From Pseudomonas sp. L5B5 (lineage in GTDB: Bacteria; Pseudomonadota; Gammaproteobacteria; Pseudomonadales; Pseudomonadaceae), in NCBI RefSeq assembly GCF_020520285.1, contig NZ_CP084742.1, positions 4,278,001 to 4,342,000 of the forward strand: a stretch of DNA of 64,000 nt. Reading direction: 5' to 3'. The translations under genes and the position numbers were made by a program. The notes beneath the pieces are model-generated. The model ran no database searches and was not told the DNA's origin. It saw only the letters and a list, made by a program, of their open reading frames with translations. Of the stretch, positions 45,399 to 54,856 are shown one piece after another. Position 1 is the first letter of the stretch. Every line of letters starts with the position of its first letter.

Positions 45399-46417
45399 CA
45401 GAACTCCAGGATCAGGCCGCCGAGGGACAGGCCCGCGCCGGTGCCGATCAGCATCAAGGACTGCCCGCGTTGAATGCGTCCGTCGCGCACCGCGATATCC
45501 AGGGCGGTGGGCAGGGACGCCGCCACCTGATTGCCGTGCCGGGCAAAGATATCGATGACTTTCTCCGGCCTGAGGCTCAGGCGCCTGGTCGCATGCGCCA
45601 TGGCCTGCTGGCTGGCCTGGTGGGGGATGATCCAGTCGACCTGCGCCAGGGGCAATGCGGCTTGCTGCAGCAAGTCGTCCATCAGCTCGGGCAGGTGCTT
45701 GGCGGCGAGGCGGAACACGCCCTTGCCCTGCATGGCGAAGCTGGTCAGGGGCTCGAACGGCACGTCGATGCGCCGCGGATGAAAGCGCGAGCCGCCGGCG
45801 GGGATCTGGCACAGCGCGGCGCCTTCGGCGTAGGTCTTGAGGCGCGAGGCGAGGATCTTCTGGCCACCGTCACCGGCCCCCAGCACTACCGCCGCCGCGC
45901 CGTCGCCGAAGATGCCGCTGACTTCCACCTGCTGCCAGTCCAGGCCGCAGGAGGCGATGTCGGCGCACACCAGCAGCACGCGCCGGTAATGCCCGGCCTG
46001 GATTGGCCAGGAGAGGGTGTCCAGGGCGGCGATAAAGCCCAGGCAGCTGGCGTTGATGTCCATGGCCGGGATGCCCGATTGCCCCAGGCCCAGCTCCCGT
46101 TGCAGCAGCGCCGCGTTGCAGGGCATGCCCTGGTCCTGGGTGCCGCTGGCGCAGACGATCAGGTCCAGCTGTTCAAGCGCCAGGCCTGCTGCGTGCAGGG
46201 CCTGGCGCGCGGCACTGGCACCGAGGCTGGCGGCGGTGTCCGCAGGGGCGGCGACATGGCGCTGATGAACACCGCTGATGCGCGCCACGCTGCCGGTTTC
46301 CAGGCCGAGCCGGCGGTCCAGTTCGGCACTGGTGACCACCTGCTGCGGCAGGGCATGGCCCGTGCCGAGGATGGCCAGTGTGCGGGCAGGGCGGGGGGAG
46401 GACGCTGAAGTGTGCAT
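45398..46417 (-). CDS. FabH-like ketosynthase III (first gene of seven-gene operon)
   Basis: This 339-residue condensing enzyme has an intact Cys-His-Asn triad: C125 in MDINASCLGF, H266 in IIPHQAS and N296 in ARHGNQVAAS. GIFGDGAAAVVLG (about residues 168-180) is also typical. It would condense an acyl-CoA with a malonyl or second acyl thioester to give a beta-keto product. It is too divergent in context to be housekeeping fabH. A weak CGGA precedes the ATG. It heads the run of overlapping genes, so the promoter should lie in the 43 bases upstream or beyond the YcxB-like gene. Confidence 0.85.
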   Translation of the reverse strand: MHTSASSPRPARTLAILGTGHALPQQVVTSAELDRRLGLETGSVARISGVHQRHVAAPADTAASLGASAARQALHAAGLALEQLDLIVCASGTQDQGMPCNAALLQRELGLGQSGIPAMDINASCLGFIAALDTLSWPIQAGHYRRVLLVCADIASCGLDWQQVEVSGIFGDGAAAVVLGAGDGGQKILASRLKTYAEGAALCQIPAGGSRFHPRRIDVPFEPLTSFAMQGKGVFRLAAKHLPELMDDLLQQAALPLAQVDWIIPHQASQQAMAHATRRLSLRPEKVIDIFARHGNQVAASLPTALDIAVRDGRIQRGQSLMLIGTGAGLSLGGLILEF

Positions 46418-46460
46418 GCAAATTCCGTTGGTGGTACGTCGGGGGCGTTGCGAGGCGCGA

Positions 46461-47108
46461 TCAGTGGGCTGATGGTGCCACCGGGCATTTGCTCAGGAAC
46501 CCCTGCAGCCTTTGCTGGTATTCCTCGACCGGCATCAGGTCGCTGCGTTTGGCGATGAAACAGGCCATGCCCTCGCGGGCCATGTCGGCGTCAGCCACGA
46601 GGTAGAAATCGGCTATTTCCTGCACGCTTGCGATCTGCTCCCAGGCCAGGCTGCTCTGGCCTCCGCGGGCGTTGAGCAGGGTGAAGCCCTGGTCGTCGAA
46701 GTTCAGGCAATAGGTGCCTTCGACGGCCCGCAACCGGGTTTCGATCAGGCGCTGGCTCAGTCCGCGCAACGGCGCCTGGGGTTTGATCGGGGTAGCGGCA
46801 ATCCGGGCTTGCAGGTGCTTGATCCAGCGCCCGGAAAAGCGCCACCACAGGGGGATGAAGATCAGTGCGAACGCCACCATGGCGATGACCTTCTCCGCGG
46901 TGAAGGTGCGCTCGGGGAAGTAGATCGACAGGCAGCCGCCGACCAGGCACAAGGTGAACATCACGGGACCGATGAAGCGGCTTTGCCACCGGGCAAATGT
47001 GGTCATGGCCTGGACATGCTGCTGATCATCCCTGAGCAGTTCCTGCTTCAGCGGTTCGGCAATCCAGGCTTCGGTGTGGGCGGGGGTGATGCTGTAGTGC
47101 AATTCCAT
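46461..47108 (-). CDS. YcxB-like membrane protein
   Basis: This 215-residue protein has a polar N-terminus (about residues 1-40), two hydrophobic helices (about 46-65 with VMFTLCLVGGCLSIYF, and 72-90 with VIAMVAFALIFIPLWW) and a C-terminal YcxB-like domain (about 115-200). That domain contains YCLNFDDQGFTLLNARGGQS and LAWEQIASVQEIADFYLVAD. The function of the family is unknown. The ATG is preceded by GGAT. It ends 43 bases before the ketosynthase gene and may share its promoter, though it is probably independent. Confidence 0.72.
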   Translation of the reverse strand: MELHYSITPAHTEAWIAEPLKQELLRDDQQHVQAMTTFARWQSRFIGPVMFTLCLVGGCLSIYFPERTFTAEKVIAMVAFALIFIPLWWRFSGRWIKHLQARIAATPIKPQAPLRGLSQRLIETRLRAVEGTYCLNFDDQGFTLLNARGGQSSLAWEQIASVQEIADFYLVADADMAREGMACFIAKRSDLMPVEEYQQRLQGFLSKCPVAPSAH

Positions 47109-47201
47109 GGGGGCTGAATCCGAGGTCCGTGTTCGGTGAGGGCGGCAGTCTACCGGCTTCTGCGGCGTAACGAGGAATGGTGTGAACGATGACAGTGCCG
47201 C

Positions 47202-47927
47202 TCAGGCGGGAAATGCTGCCTGATGCTGTACCACCCACTCCAACAGACGCTCGTCGAGCTGGGTTCGACCTTGGCAGTAGCTGTCCTGGCAGCGGTTGAA
47301 GAGCGGGTCCTGATTGATCCGTGCCGCCAGCTCGGTGGCGCTGTCGCTTGCGCCATGCGCGGACCGCAACTGCTGTTGGCGCTGATCGGCCTGTTCCAGG
47401 GTGTTCGCCAGGGCGTCCAGTTGCAGGAGCCTGAGCTGGGCGATGGCCTGGGGCAGGTGAAAGTGCAGGGCGCTGTCGAAACCCTCCCAGTCCTCGAAGG
47501 CCAGCCACTCGTGGAGCACCATGAAGCAACGCGGTGCCGGAGGCAGTTGTTCCAGGCGTTCGAAATCCAGCCAGTACTGGCGCGGCAGCTGCTCTGCGGT
47601 TTCGACGGCCTGGGCAATCAGGTCCAGGGCCTGGCCCGGGTCCCGGTGATGCTTGCGCAGGATGCGCTGGGTCAGGGTGAAACGTGCTTCTTCTATAGCG
47701 TGCAGGGCGCGGTTCAGGTCGTAACCGGCGGCGTGCAAGTGTTCCCGGGCTTGTTCAGCGGCCAGGCCGGATTTGTCCACCAGCACCTGCACCAGCTCGG
47801 CTTTGTAGAGCTCGGCGGCTTGTTGCGGATTATTGGCGCAGCGGGCGAGCAGGGCCTGGGCGTGGCGCAGGCCAATGGGGATCAGCGCGCGTAGCTGTTG
47901 CAGGGTGTGGGTGGATGTCGGGTCCAT
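47202..47927 (-). CDS. Unknown protein with a UBA/TS-N-like helical segment
   Basis: This 241-residue, mostly helical, soluble protein is not one I recognise. Residues about 50-85 (LVDKSGLAAEQAREHLHAAG, then YDLNRALHAIEEARF) have the spacing of a UBA or EF-Ts N-terminal three-helix unit. The later part (YWLDFERLEQLPPAPRCFMV, about residues 118-137, then LHEWLAFEDWEGF) is aromatic-rich. The ribosome site is weak. REP elements lie upstream. Confidence 0.6.
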   Translation of the reverse strand: MDPTSTHTLQQLRALIPIGLRHAQALLARCANNPQQAAELYKAELVQVLVDKSGLAAEQAREHLHAAGYDLNRALHAIEEARFTLTQRILRKHHRDPGQALDLIAQAVETAEQLPRQYWLDFERLEQLPPAPRCFMVLHEWLAFEDWEGFDSALHFHLPQAIAQLRLLQLDALANTLEQADQRQQQLRSAHGASDSATELAARINQDPLFNRCQDSYCQGRTQLDERLLEWVVQHQAAFPA

Positions 47928-48010
47928 CGACGGAGGGCCTTGGTAGTCATTGCCGGCGCGGCGGGAGGCTGATTATCCACCGACGCTGTGGCTAAGGCCG
48001 AGTGTTTTAT

Positions 48011-48106
48011 ACGTGGGGAGGGAGCTTGCTCCCGCTGGGTCGCGAAGCGGCCCCCAAAAAAAGGACTGCTGTGCAGTCCAGCGGGAGCAAGCTCCCTCGC
48101 CACAGG
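48011..48106. repeat. REPIN (inverted REP pair)
   Basis: GGGAGCTTGCTCCCGC on one side and GCGGGAGCAAGCTCCC on the other are inverted around a central hairpin GGACTGC/GCAGTCC (about 48063-48079). This is a REPIN of the same sequence group as the large array at 26971-27830. Confidence 0.8.
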
Positions 48107-48142
48107 TTCTAGCTGCGGGCGATGCCGTTGCCACCAGCCAGG

Positions 48143-48496
48143 TCAGGGGCCTGGGCGGGCGCTGTCGAGCAGGGCGTCCACCACGGCGCGGGCCATTTCC
48201 ACGGAATGCACCATGGACCAGATCAGCCCGCGTTCGATGCCGCTGGCGTGCTCGGTGATTTCATCGGACACCTCTTCGGCGCACTTGAGCAGCAGGGAGA
48301 CGTGCATCAGGGCGTCTTCGGCATTCACCTGGGGTTGTACGGCGAACAGCGGATGGCCCCGGCCATCGCGCAGGCCGAAGGGGCGATGACGGGTGCCGTG
48401 CAAGGCGGCCAGCAGGTTGGCGTTGGCGCAGTCCAGCTCCGGATCGCGGCGCGGATGATCGGTGGGTAAAGGAGGATCGGGGACGAGCTTTTTCAT
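48143..48496 (-). CDS. DUF6124/DUF3077-like Pseudomonas protein
   Basis: This 117-residue protein has a Pro/Asp-rich N-terminus (KKLVPDPPLPTDHPRRDPEL). A helical C-terminal half (about residues 60-115) with DALMHVSLLLKCAEEVSDEI, then HASGIERGLIWSMVHSVEMA and a VVDALLDS end, resembles the small DUF6124 family that is multi-copy in pseudomonads. I assign the family from memory of this pattern only. An in-frame GTG lies three codons upstream. A long structured non-coding stretch precedes the gene. Function unknown. Confidence 0.6.
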   Translation of the reverse strand: MKKLVPDPPLPTDHPRRDPELDCANANLLAALHGTRHRPFGLRDGRGHPLFAVQPQVNAEDALMHVSLLLKCAEEVSDEITEHASGIERGLIWSMVHSVEMARAVVDALLDSARPGP

Positions 48497-48533
48497 GACG
48501 GTCACTCACTCAGTAGTTAACGGACTGCCGAGC

Positions 48534-48733
48534 TCACTTCCACATGAGGGGGTGGCAGTTGTGCGAGGGTGTGGAAGACCGGGACTGAGTAACCCAGCAC
48601 ACCCGAAGGTGTCCCGCGCACAACCGCCATAAAGCGATGCCGACGACAATACGTCGAACCATGCCCATGAGCGCTCATGCTTACTCAGGTCCGAACTTCC
48701 ACATCCGGGCCGCTGATTTGGCAGCGGCACCGG
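48534..48733 (-). ncRNA. Structured leader region with a 42-codon ORF, upstream of the DUF6124-like gene
   Basis: On the minus strand, from far to near the gene, there are three elements. The first is a hairpin pairing 48705-48715 with 48722-48733 (CCGG plus GCCGCTG). The second is the palindrome CATGAGCGCTCATG (48666-48679). The third is a long stem pairing 48617-48628 with 48554-48565 (one mismatch), continued by 48611-48616 with 48580-48585 (GTCCCG/CGGGAC). A small stem ACACC-CGAA-GGTGT lies within it. The same bases form an open frame of 42 codons (ATG at 48662, TGA ending at 48534). I cannot tell whether RNA, peptide or both are selected. No other gene is supported between 48497 and 49167. 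Confidence 0.45.
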
Positions 48734-49065
48734 GAGACTGCCTGATCGTTCGAAGGGGTACAAGGCGCTCAAAGGCATGGGGGATTTTCTCGGATTTACC
48801 CTACAAAACAAAGCAAATCAGCGTTGTCTCTGGGCGGTATCCCATGACAAATCTGGTGATGGGCAGGAAATGGATAAAGGCTTCGTTGAGTGTGTGAGTG
48901 AGGAAAGTCAGTCAGGGGGCGGCAGGTTTTGCGGCCCCTGCGGTGCCGTTCGCAGCCTCGCGGGCTCGGCAGCGGCTACAAATGAGGTCGCGGGTGCAGT
49001 TCAGATTGGGTGGCGCTCCGATGCAGCCGGCGTGGCGATTTCAACGGCAGGGAAAAATCCCAGGC

Positions 49066-49099
49066 AAAAAAAAGGGCCTGGAGACGAAGCTCCAGGCCC
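49066..49099 (-). terminator. Rho-independent terminator of aspA
   Basis: GGGCCTGGAG-ACGAAG-CTCCAGGCCC is a ten-base perfect stem. It is followed on the minus strand by eight T residues (eight A residues at 49066-49073 on the plus strand), 69 bases after the aspA stop. Confidence 0.9.
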
Positions 49100-49167
49100 T
49101 CAAAAGGTGAGAGGTGTCTAGTCCCTCAACCTGGTGAGCGGTGTTGCATGTTTCGGTGTCGCGGCGG

Positions 49168-50592
<1,425 letters not shown>

Positions 50593-50773
50593 GATAGAAA
50601 TCATCTCGGTAGGGACCCGGTCTATGCCGGGAGCGCTGCGAATCCTAGGGCTAAGGGAAATTTAGAGCCAATGCTGTTAAGCACTGGCCTATGCATATTC
50701 GGCATAATGCTGGTGTGACGCCGCTTTGCCGGCAAGCGTGTGACCTAAAATGGTGCGTGTCCGGGAGGACGTG

Positions 50774-51691
50774 ATGAATCTGGAAAGCAAATGGCTCGAG
50801 GACTTCAGTGCCCTGGCCGCCACCCGCAGCTTCTCGCAGGCTGCCGAGCGCCGCTTCGTGACCCAGCCGGCGTTCAGCCGGCGGATCCGCAGCCTGGAGG
50901 CGGCCCTGGGGCTGACCCTGGTCAATCGCTCGCGCACGCCGGTGGAGCTGACGGCGGCGGGGCAGCTGTTCCTGGTGACCGCCCGGACCGTGGTCGAGCA
51001 GCTTGGTGAAGTGGTACGCCACCTGCATCACCTGGAGGGCGGACAGGGTGAGGTGATGCAGGTGGCGGCGGCCCACTCCCTGGCCCTGGGCTTCTTTCCG
51101 CGCTGGATCGCCCAGCTGCGCAACGAGGGCCTGAACATCGCCACGCGCCTGGTGGCCACCAACGTCGGCGACGCGGTGCACGCCCTGCGCGAAGGTGGCT
51201 GCGACCTGATGCTGGCCTTCTACGACCCGGACGCCGCCCTGCAGATGGATTCGGAAATCTTCCCGTCGCTGCACCTGGGGCACACCGAGATGCTCCCGGT
51301 GTGCGCCGCCGACGCCCAGGGCAAGCCGCTGTTCGACCTGGAAGGCGAGGCCAGCGTGCCGCTCTTGGCCTACAGCGCCGGGGCCTTCCTCGGGCGTTCG
51401 GTGAACCTGCTGCTGCGCCAGCGCAACCTGCGTTACACCACCGTCTACGAGACTGCCATGGCCGACAGCCTCAAGAGCATGGCCCTGGAAGGCCTGGGCA
51501 TCGCCTGGGTGCCACAACTGAGCGTGCGCGCCGAACTGGCCCGGGGCGAACTGGTGGTCTGCGGCGGGGCGCAATGGCATGTGCCGCTGGAGATCCGCCT
51601 GTACCGCTGCGCCCTGGTGCGCAAGGCCAACGTGCGCCTGTTGTGGCGCAAGCTGGAAGGCGCCGCGGCGCAAGGTACAGGCACCCCATGA
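50774..51691 (+). CDS. LysR-type regulator divergent from aspA
   Basis: This 305-residue regulator has an N-terminal winged helix-turn-helix (about residues 4-64, WLEDFSALAATRSFSQAAER and QPAFSRRIRSLEAALGLTLV) and an effector domain (about 90-295) with HSLALGFFPRWIAQLRNEGL. GGGAGGA stands five bases before the ATG. Its back-to-back position suggests control of aspA and of itself, which is inference. The upstream in-frame ATG lacks a comparable ribosome site. Confidence 0.85.
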   Translation: MNLESKWLEDFSALAATRSFSQAAERRFVTQPAFSRRIRSLEAALGLTLVNRSRTPVELTAAGQLFLVTARTVVEQLGEVVRHLHHLEGGQGEVMQVAAAHSLALGFFPRWIAQLRNEGLNIATRLVATNVGDAVHALREGGCDLMLAFYDPDAALQMDSEIFPSLHLGHTEMLPVCAADAQGKPLFDLEGEASVPLLAYSAGAFLGRSVNLLLRQRNLRYTTVYETAMADSLKSMALEGLGIAWVPQLSVRAELARGELVVCGGAQWHVPLEIRLYRCALVRKANVRLLWRKLEGAAAQGTGTP

Positions 51692-52067
51692 TCCTGCATC
51701 CACTGTCGAGCCTGCGAGGCTGCGCCAAGGCCCGCAGGGCCATCAGGTACGTGGTCGACTGGACCCTTTCTGCCGCCGCTGCGCGCCCGTGCTCAGCCTG
51801 CGGCAGCGGCCACAAGAAACAGGCAAGGTCGAAGGGATTTGCAGTGCGGGGCGGCTGACTCCGAAGTCAATAAAACCGGGGTTTTGCGTCGGAAATACTT
51901 TGTTCGACAGATGGTCGGCGAAAATGCGTTTAGCGCGGCTTTTTCGGTATACTGCGCGGCCTTCGGCCGGTTCGCCTGGCCATAATTCGTACAATTCAAG
52001 CCACGCATTTCGCGTGGCTTGTTGTTTTTGACGCGCCTGCGGGCGCCCAGAGAGAAGAGGCACGACG
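51692..52067 (+). promoter_or_regulatory. purE promoter and leader with a terminator-like hairpin
   Basis: The first 200 bases after the LysR gene show nothing I can name. A -10-like TATACT lies at 51948-51953 without a clear -35. The stem AAGCCACGC-ATTTC-GCGTGGCTT (51998-52020) is followed by a T-rich run ending in TTTTT, exactly as in an intrinsic terminator. A second hairpin, GCGCC-TGCG-GGCGC (52032-52045), precedes the ribosome site AGAAGAGG. A terminator between promoter and start codon suggests attenuation of purEK; alternatively the -10 is wrong and the hairpin ends an upstream transcript. Confidence 0.5.
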
Positions 52068-52559
52068 ATGAGTGCACTGGTTGGCGTGATCATGGGCTCC
52101 AAGTCCGATTGGTCCACCCTTAGCCACACCGCCGATATGCTGGAAAAGCTCGGCATCCCTTACGAGGTGAAGGTGGTTTCCGCACACCGCACCCCGGACC
52201 TGCTGTTCCAGTACGCCGAAGAGGCTGAGGCGCGAGGCATCGAGGTGATCATCGCCGGTGCCGGCGGCGCGGCGCACCTGCCGGGCATGTGCGCGGCCAA
52301 GACCCACCTGCCGGTGCTGGGCGTGCCAGTGCAGTCGTCGATGCTCTCGGGCGTGGACTCGCTGCTGTCCATCGTGCAGATGCCCGCCGGCATTCCCGTG
52401 GCCACCCTGGCCATCGGCAAGGCCGGTGCGATCAATGCCGCCCTGCTCTCCGCGAGCATCCTGGGCGCCAAGCACCCGCAGTTCCATGCGGTGCTGAAAA
52501 AATTCCGTGCTGAACAGACAGACAGCGTCCTGGACAATCCAGATCCGCGCGTCGCCTGA
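52068..52559 (+). CDS. purE: N5-carboxyaminoimidazole ribonucleotide mutase PurE
   Basis: This 163-residue enzyme converts N5-CAIR to CAIR in purine synthesis. It has the class-I PurE signatures [20 protein letters not shown] (residues 4-23), [17 protein letters not shown] (about 43-59, with the active-site His) and [20 protein letters not shown] (about 65-84). The length is normal. GAGG lies upstream of the ATG. It is followed after 11 bases by purK, so both are one operon behind the leader hairpin. Confidence 0.96.
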   Translation: MSALVGVIMGSKSDWSTLSHTADMLEKLGIPYEVKVVSAHRTPDLLFQYAEEAEARGIEVIIAGAGGAAHLPGMCAAKTHLPVLGVPVQSSMLSGVDSLLSIVQMPAGIPVATLAIGKAGAINAALLSASILGAKHPQFHAVLKKFRAEQTDSVLDNPDPRVA

Positions 52560-52570
52560 GGTCGTTGACG

Positions 52571-53653
52571 ATGAAGATCGGTGTAATCGGTGGCGGCCAA
52601 CTGGGCCGCATGTTGGCCCTGGCGGGAACTCCGCTGGGAATGAACTTCGCTTTCCTCGACCCGGCGCCGGATGCCTGCGCAGCCGCCCTGGGTGAACACC
52701 TGCGGGCCGATTACGGCGACCAGGACCACCTGCGCCAGCTGGCCGATGAAGTGGACCTGGTGACCTTCGAATTCGAGAGCGTGCCGGCGGAAACCGTGGC
52801 CTTCCTCTCGCAGTTCGTGCCGGTCTACCCGAGTGCCGAGGCCTTGCGCATCGCTCGCGATCGCTGGTTCGAGAAGAGCATGTTCAAGGACCTGGGGATT
52901 CCCACCCCGGAGTTCGCCGACATCCAGTCCCAGGCGGACCTGGACGCCGCAGTGGCGCGCATCGGCCTGCCGGCCGTGCTCAAGACTCGCACCCTGGGTT
53001 ACGACGGCAAGGGCCAGAAAGTCCTGCGCAACGCCGCCGACGTTGAGGGCACCTTCGCCGAACTGGGCAGCGTGCCGTGCCTGCTGGAAGGCTTTGTGCC
53101 GTTCACTGGTGAAGTCTCGCTGATCGCCGTGCGCGCCCGTGACGGTGAAACCCGCTTCTACCCGCTGGTGCACAACACCCACGACAGCGGCATCCTCAAG
53201 TTGTCCGTGGCCAGCAGCGATCATCCGCTGCAGGCCCTGGCCGAGGACTACTCCAGCCGTGTGCTCAAGCAGCTGGACTACGTGGGCGTGATGGCTTTCG
53301 AATTCTTCGAAGTGGACGGTGGCCTCAAGGCCAACGAGATCGCTCCGCGAGTGCACAACTCTGGGCACTGGACCACCGAAGGCAGCCAGTGCAGCCAGTT
53401 CGAAAACCACCTGCGGGCAGTGGCCGGCCTGCCGCTGGGCTCCACCGCCAAGGTGGGCGAGAGCGCCATGATCAACTTCATCGGTGAAGTACCGCCGGTG
53501 GACAAGGTGATCGCCATCGACGACTGCCACTTGCATCACTACGGCAAGGCTTTCAAGGTCGGGCGCAAGGTCGGCCATGCCAACCTGCGCTGCGCCGATC
53601 AGGCGACCCTGCAGGCGCAGATCCTCAAGGTTCAGGCGCTGGTCGCCGAGTAA
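52571..53653 (+). CDS. purK: N5-CAIR synthetase PurK
   Basis: This 360-residue ATP-grasp enzyme carboxylates AIR to N5-CAIR with ATP and bicarbonate and hands it to PurE. It shows KIGVIGGGQLGRMLALAG at the start, TFEFESVPAE (about residues 61-70), LKTRTLGYDGKGQKVLR (about 137-153) and FEFFEVDGGLKANEIAPRVH (about 241-260), with NSGHWTTEG after it. The ATG is chosen two codons inside an earlier TTG because TGAGG is well spaced from it. It ends the operon. Confidence 0.96.
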   Translation: MKIGVIGGGQLGRMLALAGTPLGMNFAFLDPAPDACAAALGEHLRADYGDQDHLRQLADEVDLVTFEFESVPAETVAFLSQFVPVYPSAEALRIARDRWFEKSMFKDLGIPTPEFADIQSQADLDAAVARIGLPAVLKTRTLGYDGKGQKVLRNAADVEGTFAELGSVPCLLEGFVPFTGEVSLIAVRARDGETRFYPLVHNTHDSGILKLSVASSDHPLQALAEDYSSRVLKQLDYVGVMAFEFFEVDGGLKANEIAPRVHNSGHWTTEGSQCSQFENHLRAVAGLPLGSTAKVGESAMINFIGEVPPVDKVIAIDDCHLHHYGKAFKVGRKVGHANLRCADQATLQAQILKVQALVAE

Positions 53654-53759
53654 CAAATGCACCGGCTGGCGGGAACCTTCGTTTCCCGCCGTTCTCTGAT
53701 AGCAGGATGCCAAGGCGCTGACTAGGCTTTGGTTTACCCACTCCTACAGAGGAACAGCC

Positions 53760-54005
53760 ATGGGCATTATCGGAACCATTTTCATCGGCTTGATCGTTGG
53801 TCTGCTGGCACGTTTCCTCAAGCCGGGAGACGACAGCATGGGCTGGATCATGACCATCCTGCTGGGTATCGGCGGTTCGCTGGCAGCCACCTATGGCGGC
53901 CAGGCGCTGGGTATCTACCAGGCTGGCCAGGGCGCAGGCTTCATCGGCGCACTGGTGGGCGCGATCGTTCTCCTGGTGATCTACGGCTTCGTCAAGAAGA
54001 ACTGA
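53760..54005 (+). CDS. GlsB/YeaQ/YmgE-family stress membrane protein
   Basis: This 81-residue protein is almost wholly hydrophobic, with three helices and Gly-rich turns (MGIIGTIFIGLIVGLLARFL, DDSMGWIMTILLGIGGSLAA, FIGALVGAIVLLVIYGFVKK). This is the transglycosylase-associated YeaQ/YmgE pattern, linked to stress responses. GAGGAA lies eight to nine bases before the ATG. It stands alone between purK and the DUF3299 gene. Confidence 0.88.
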   Translation: MGIIGTIFIGLIVGLLARFLKPGDDSMGWIMTILLGIGGSLAATYGGQALGIYQAGQGAGFIGALVGAIVLLVIYGFVKKN

Positions 54006-54139
54006 TCCGCTGCATGAGCCCCCTTCGCCGCTCGGGCGAAGGGAGCCATCTTCTTCATTTGAAACTGCAACACCTTTGCCGGTTGGGCACTAGAATGCCC
54101 CCGTTTGCCCGTCCTTTCCCTTGACCGAGCCCCACCCTC

Positions 54140-54676
54140 ATGCGTCGTCTCTTGTTGACCCTCGTTCTGCTCGGCTGCGGCCTGGCCCAGGCCGGCGAGC
54201 TGCCGGAAACCGACTGGCTGGAACTGATGCCCAAGTCGGACCAGAAAGCCCTGGAGCAGATGCCGGAAATCGACCACAACTCCCCCGAAGCCAATGGCAC
54301 CTTCACCGAGAAGGGCGGCCTGAAGCAGAGCAAGGGCTTGCCGGCGGTGATGTATTCCACCAAGACCGTGGCGGCCATGAACGACAAGCAGATTCGCATC
54401 GGCGGTTATCCGGTGCCGCTGGAGACGGATGCCAAGGGCCGCAGCACGCTGTTCTTCCTGGTGCCGTATCCGGGCGCGTGCATCCACGTGCCACCGCCGC
54501 CGCCCAACCAGTTGGTGCTGGTGCGCTTTGCCAAGGGCGTGAAGCTGGACGACATCTACACACCGCTGTGGGTGACCGGCACGTTGAAGGTCGAGAAGGT
54601 CAGCAATGACCTGGCAGACGCCGCCTACGCCTTGGACGCGGCGAAGGTGCGGGTGGTGCAGGAGTCGGATTTGTAG
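54140..54676 (+). CDS. DUF3299 exported protein
   Basis: This 178-residue protein has a signal peptide (LLLTLVLLGCGLAQAGELP, residues about 4-22). The DUF3299 core follows, with WLELMPKSDQKALEQMPEID (about 27-46), VMYSTKTVAAMNDKQIRIGG (about 70-89), FFLVPYPGACIHVPPPPPNQ (about 104-123) and VTGTLKVEKVSNDLADAAYA. The Cys-His pair in GACIHVPPP is the most conserved spot and may bind metal. The role is unknown, though it often sits near ABC export genes in other bacteria; here it does not. Confidence 0.85.
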   Translation: MRRLLLTLVLLGCGLAQAGELPETDWLELMPKSDQKALEQMPEIDHNSPEANGTFTEKGGLKQSKGLPAVMYSTKTVAAMNDKQIRIGGYPVPLETDAKGRSTLFFLVPYPGACIHVPPPPPNQLVLVRFAKGVKLDDIYTPLWVTGTLKVEKVSNDLADAAYALDAAKVRVVQESDL

Positions 54677-54688
54677 CCGATAGGAACC

Positions 54689-54819
54689 GTGGCGAGGGAG
54701 CAAGCCCCTGCTGGAAGGCGCAGCCTTACCAGGGTCTGAGTCCGCGGTCTGTCAGGCAGAACGCGTACTCAGGTCTTGCGGCCGCTACGCGCCCGAGCGG
54801 GAGCAAGCTCCCTCGCCAC
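54689..54819. repeat. REPIN (inverted REP pair)
   Basis: GTGGCGAGGGAGCAAGCCCC at one end and GCGGGAGCAAGCTCCC followed by TCGCCAC at the other are inverted over about 130 bases. The left copy has lost its internal symmetry. The element lies between convergent genes. Confidence 0.78.
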
Positions 54820-54856
54820 GCAGCCTGTACACAGGGCCCATCAGCGCAATCGTGGG

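Noticed and set aside
48506..48811. A 101-codon frame in the structured leader region
   Set aside because: It runs through the hairpins in a different frame from the 42-codon ORF, with no ribosome site I can see; I treat the region as RNA structure first.
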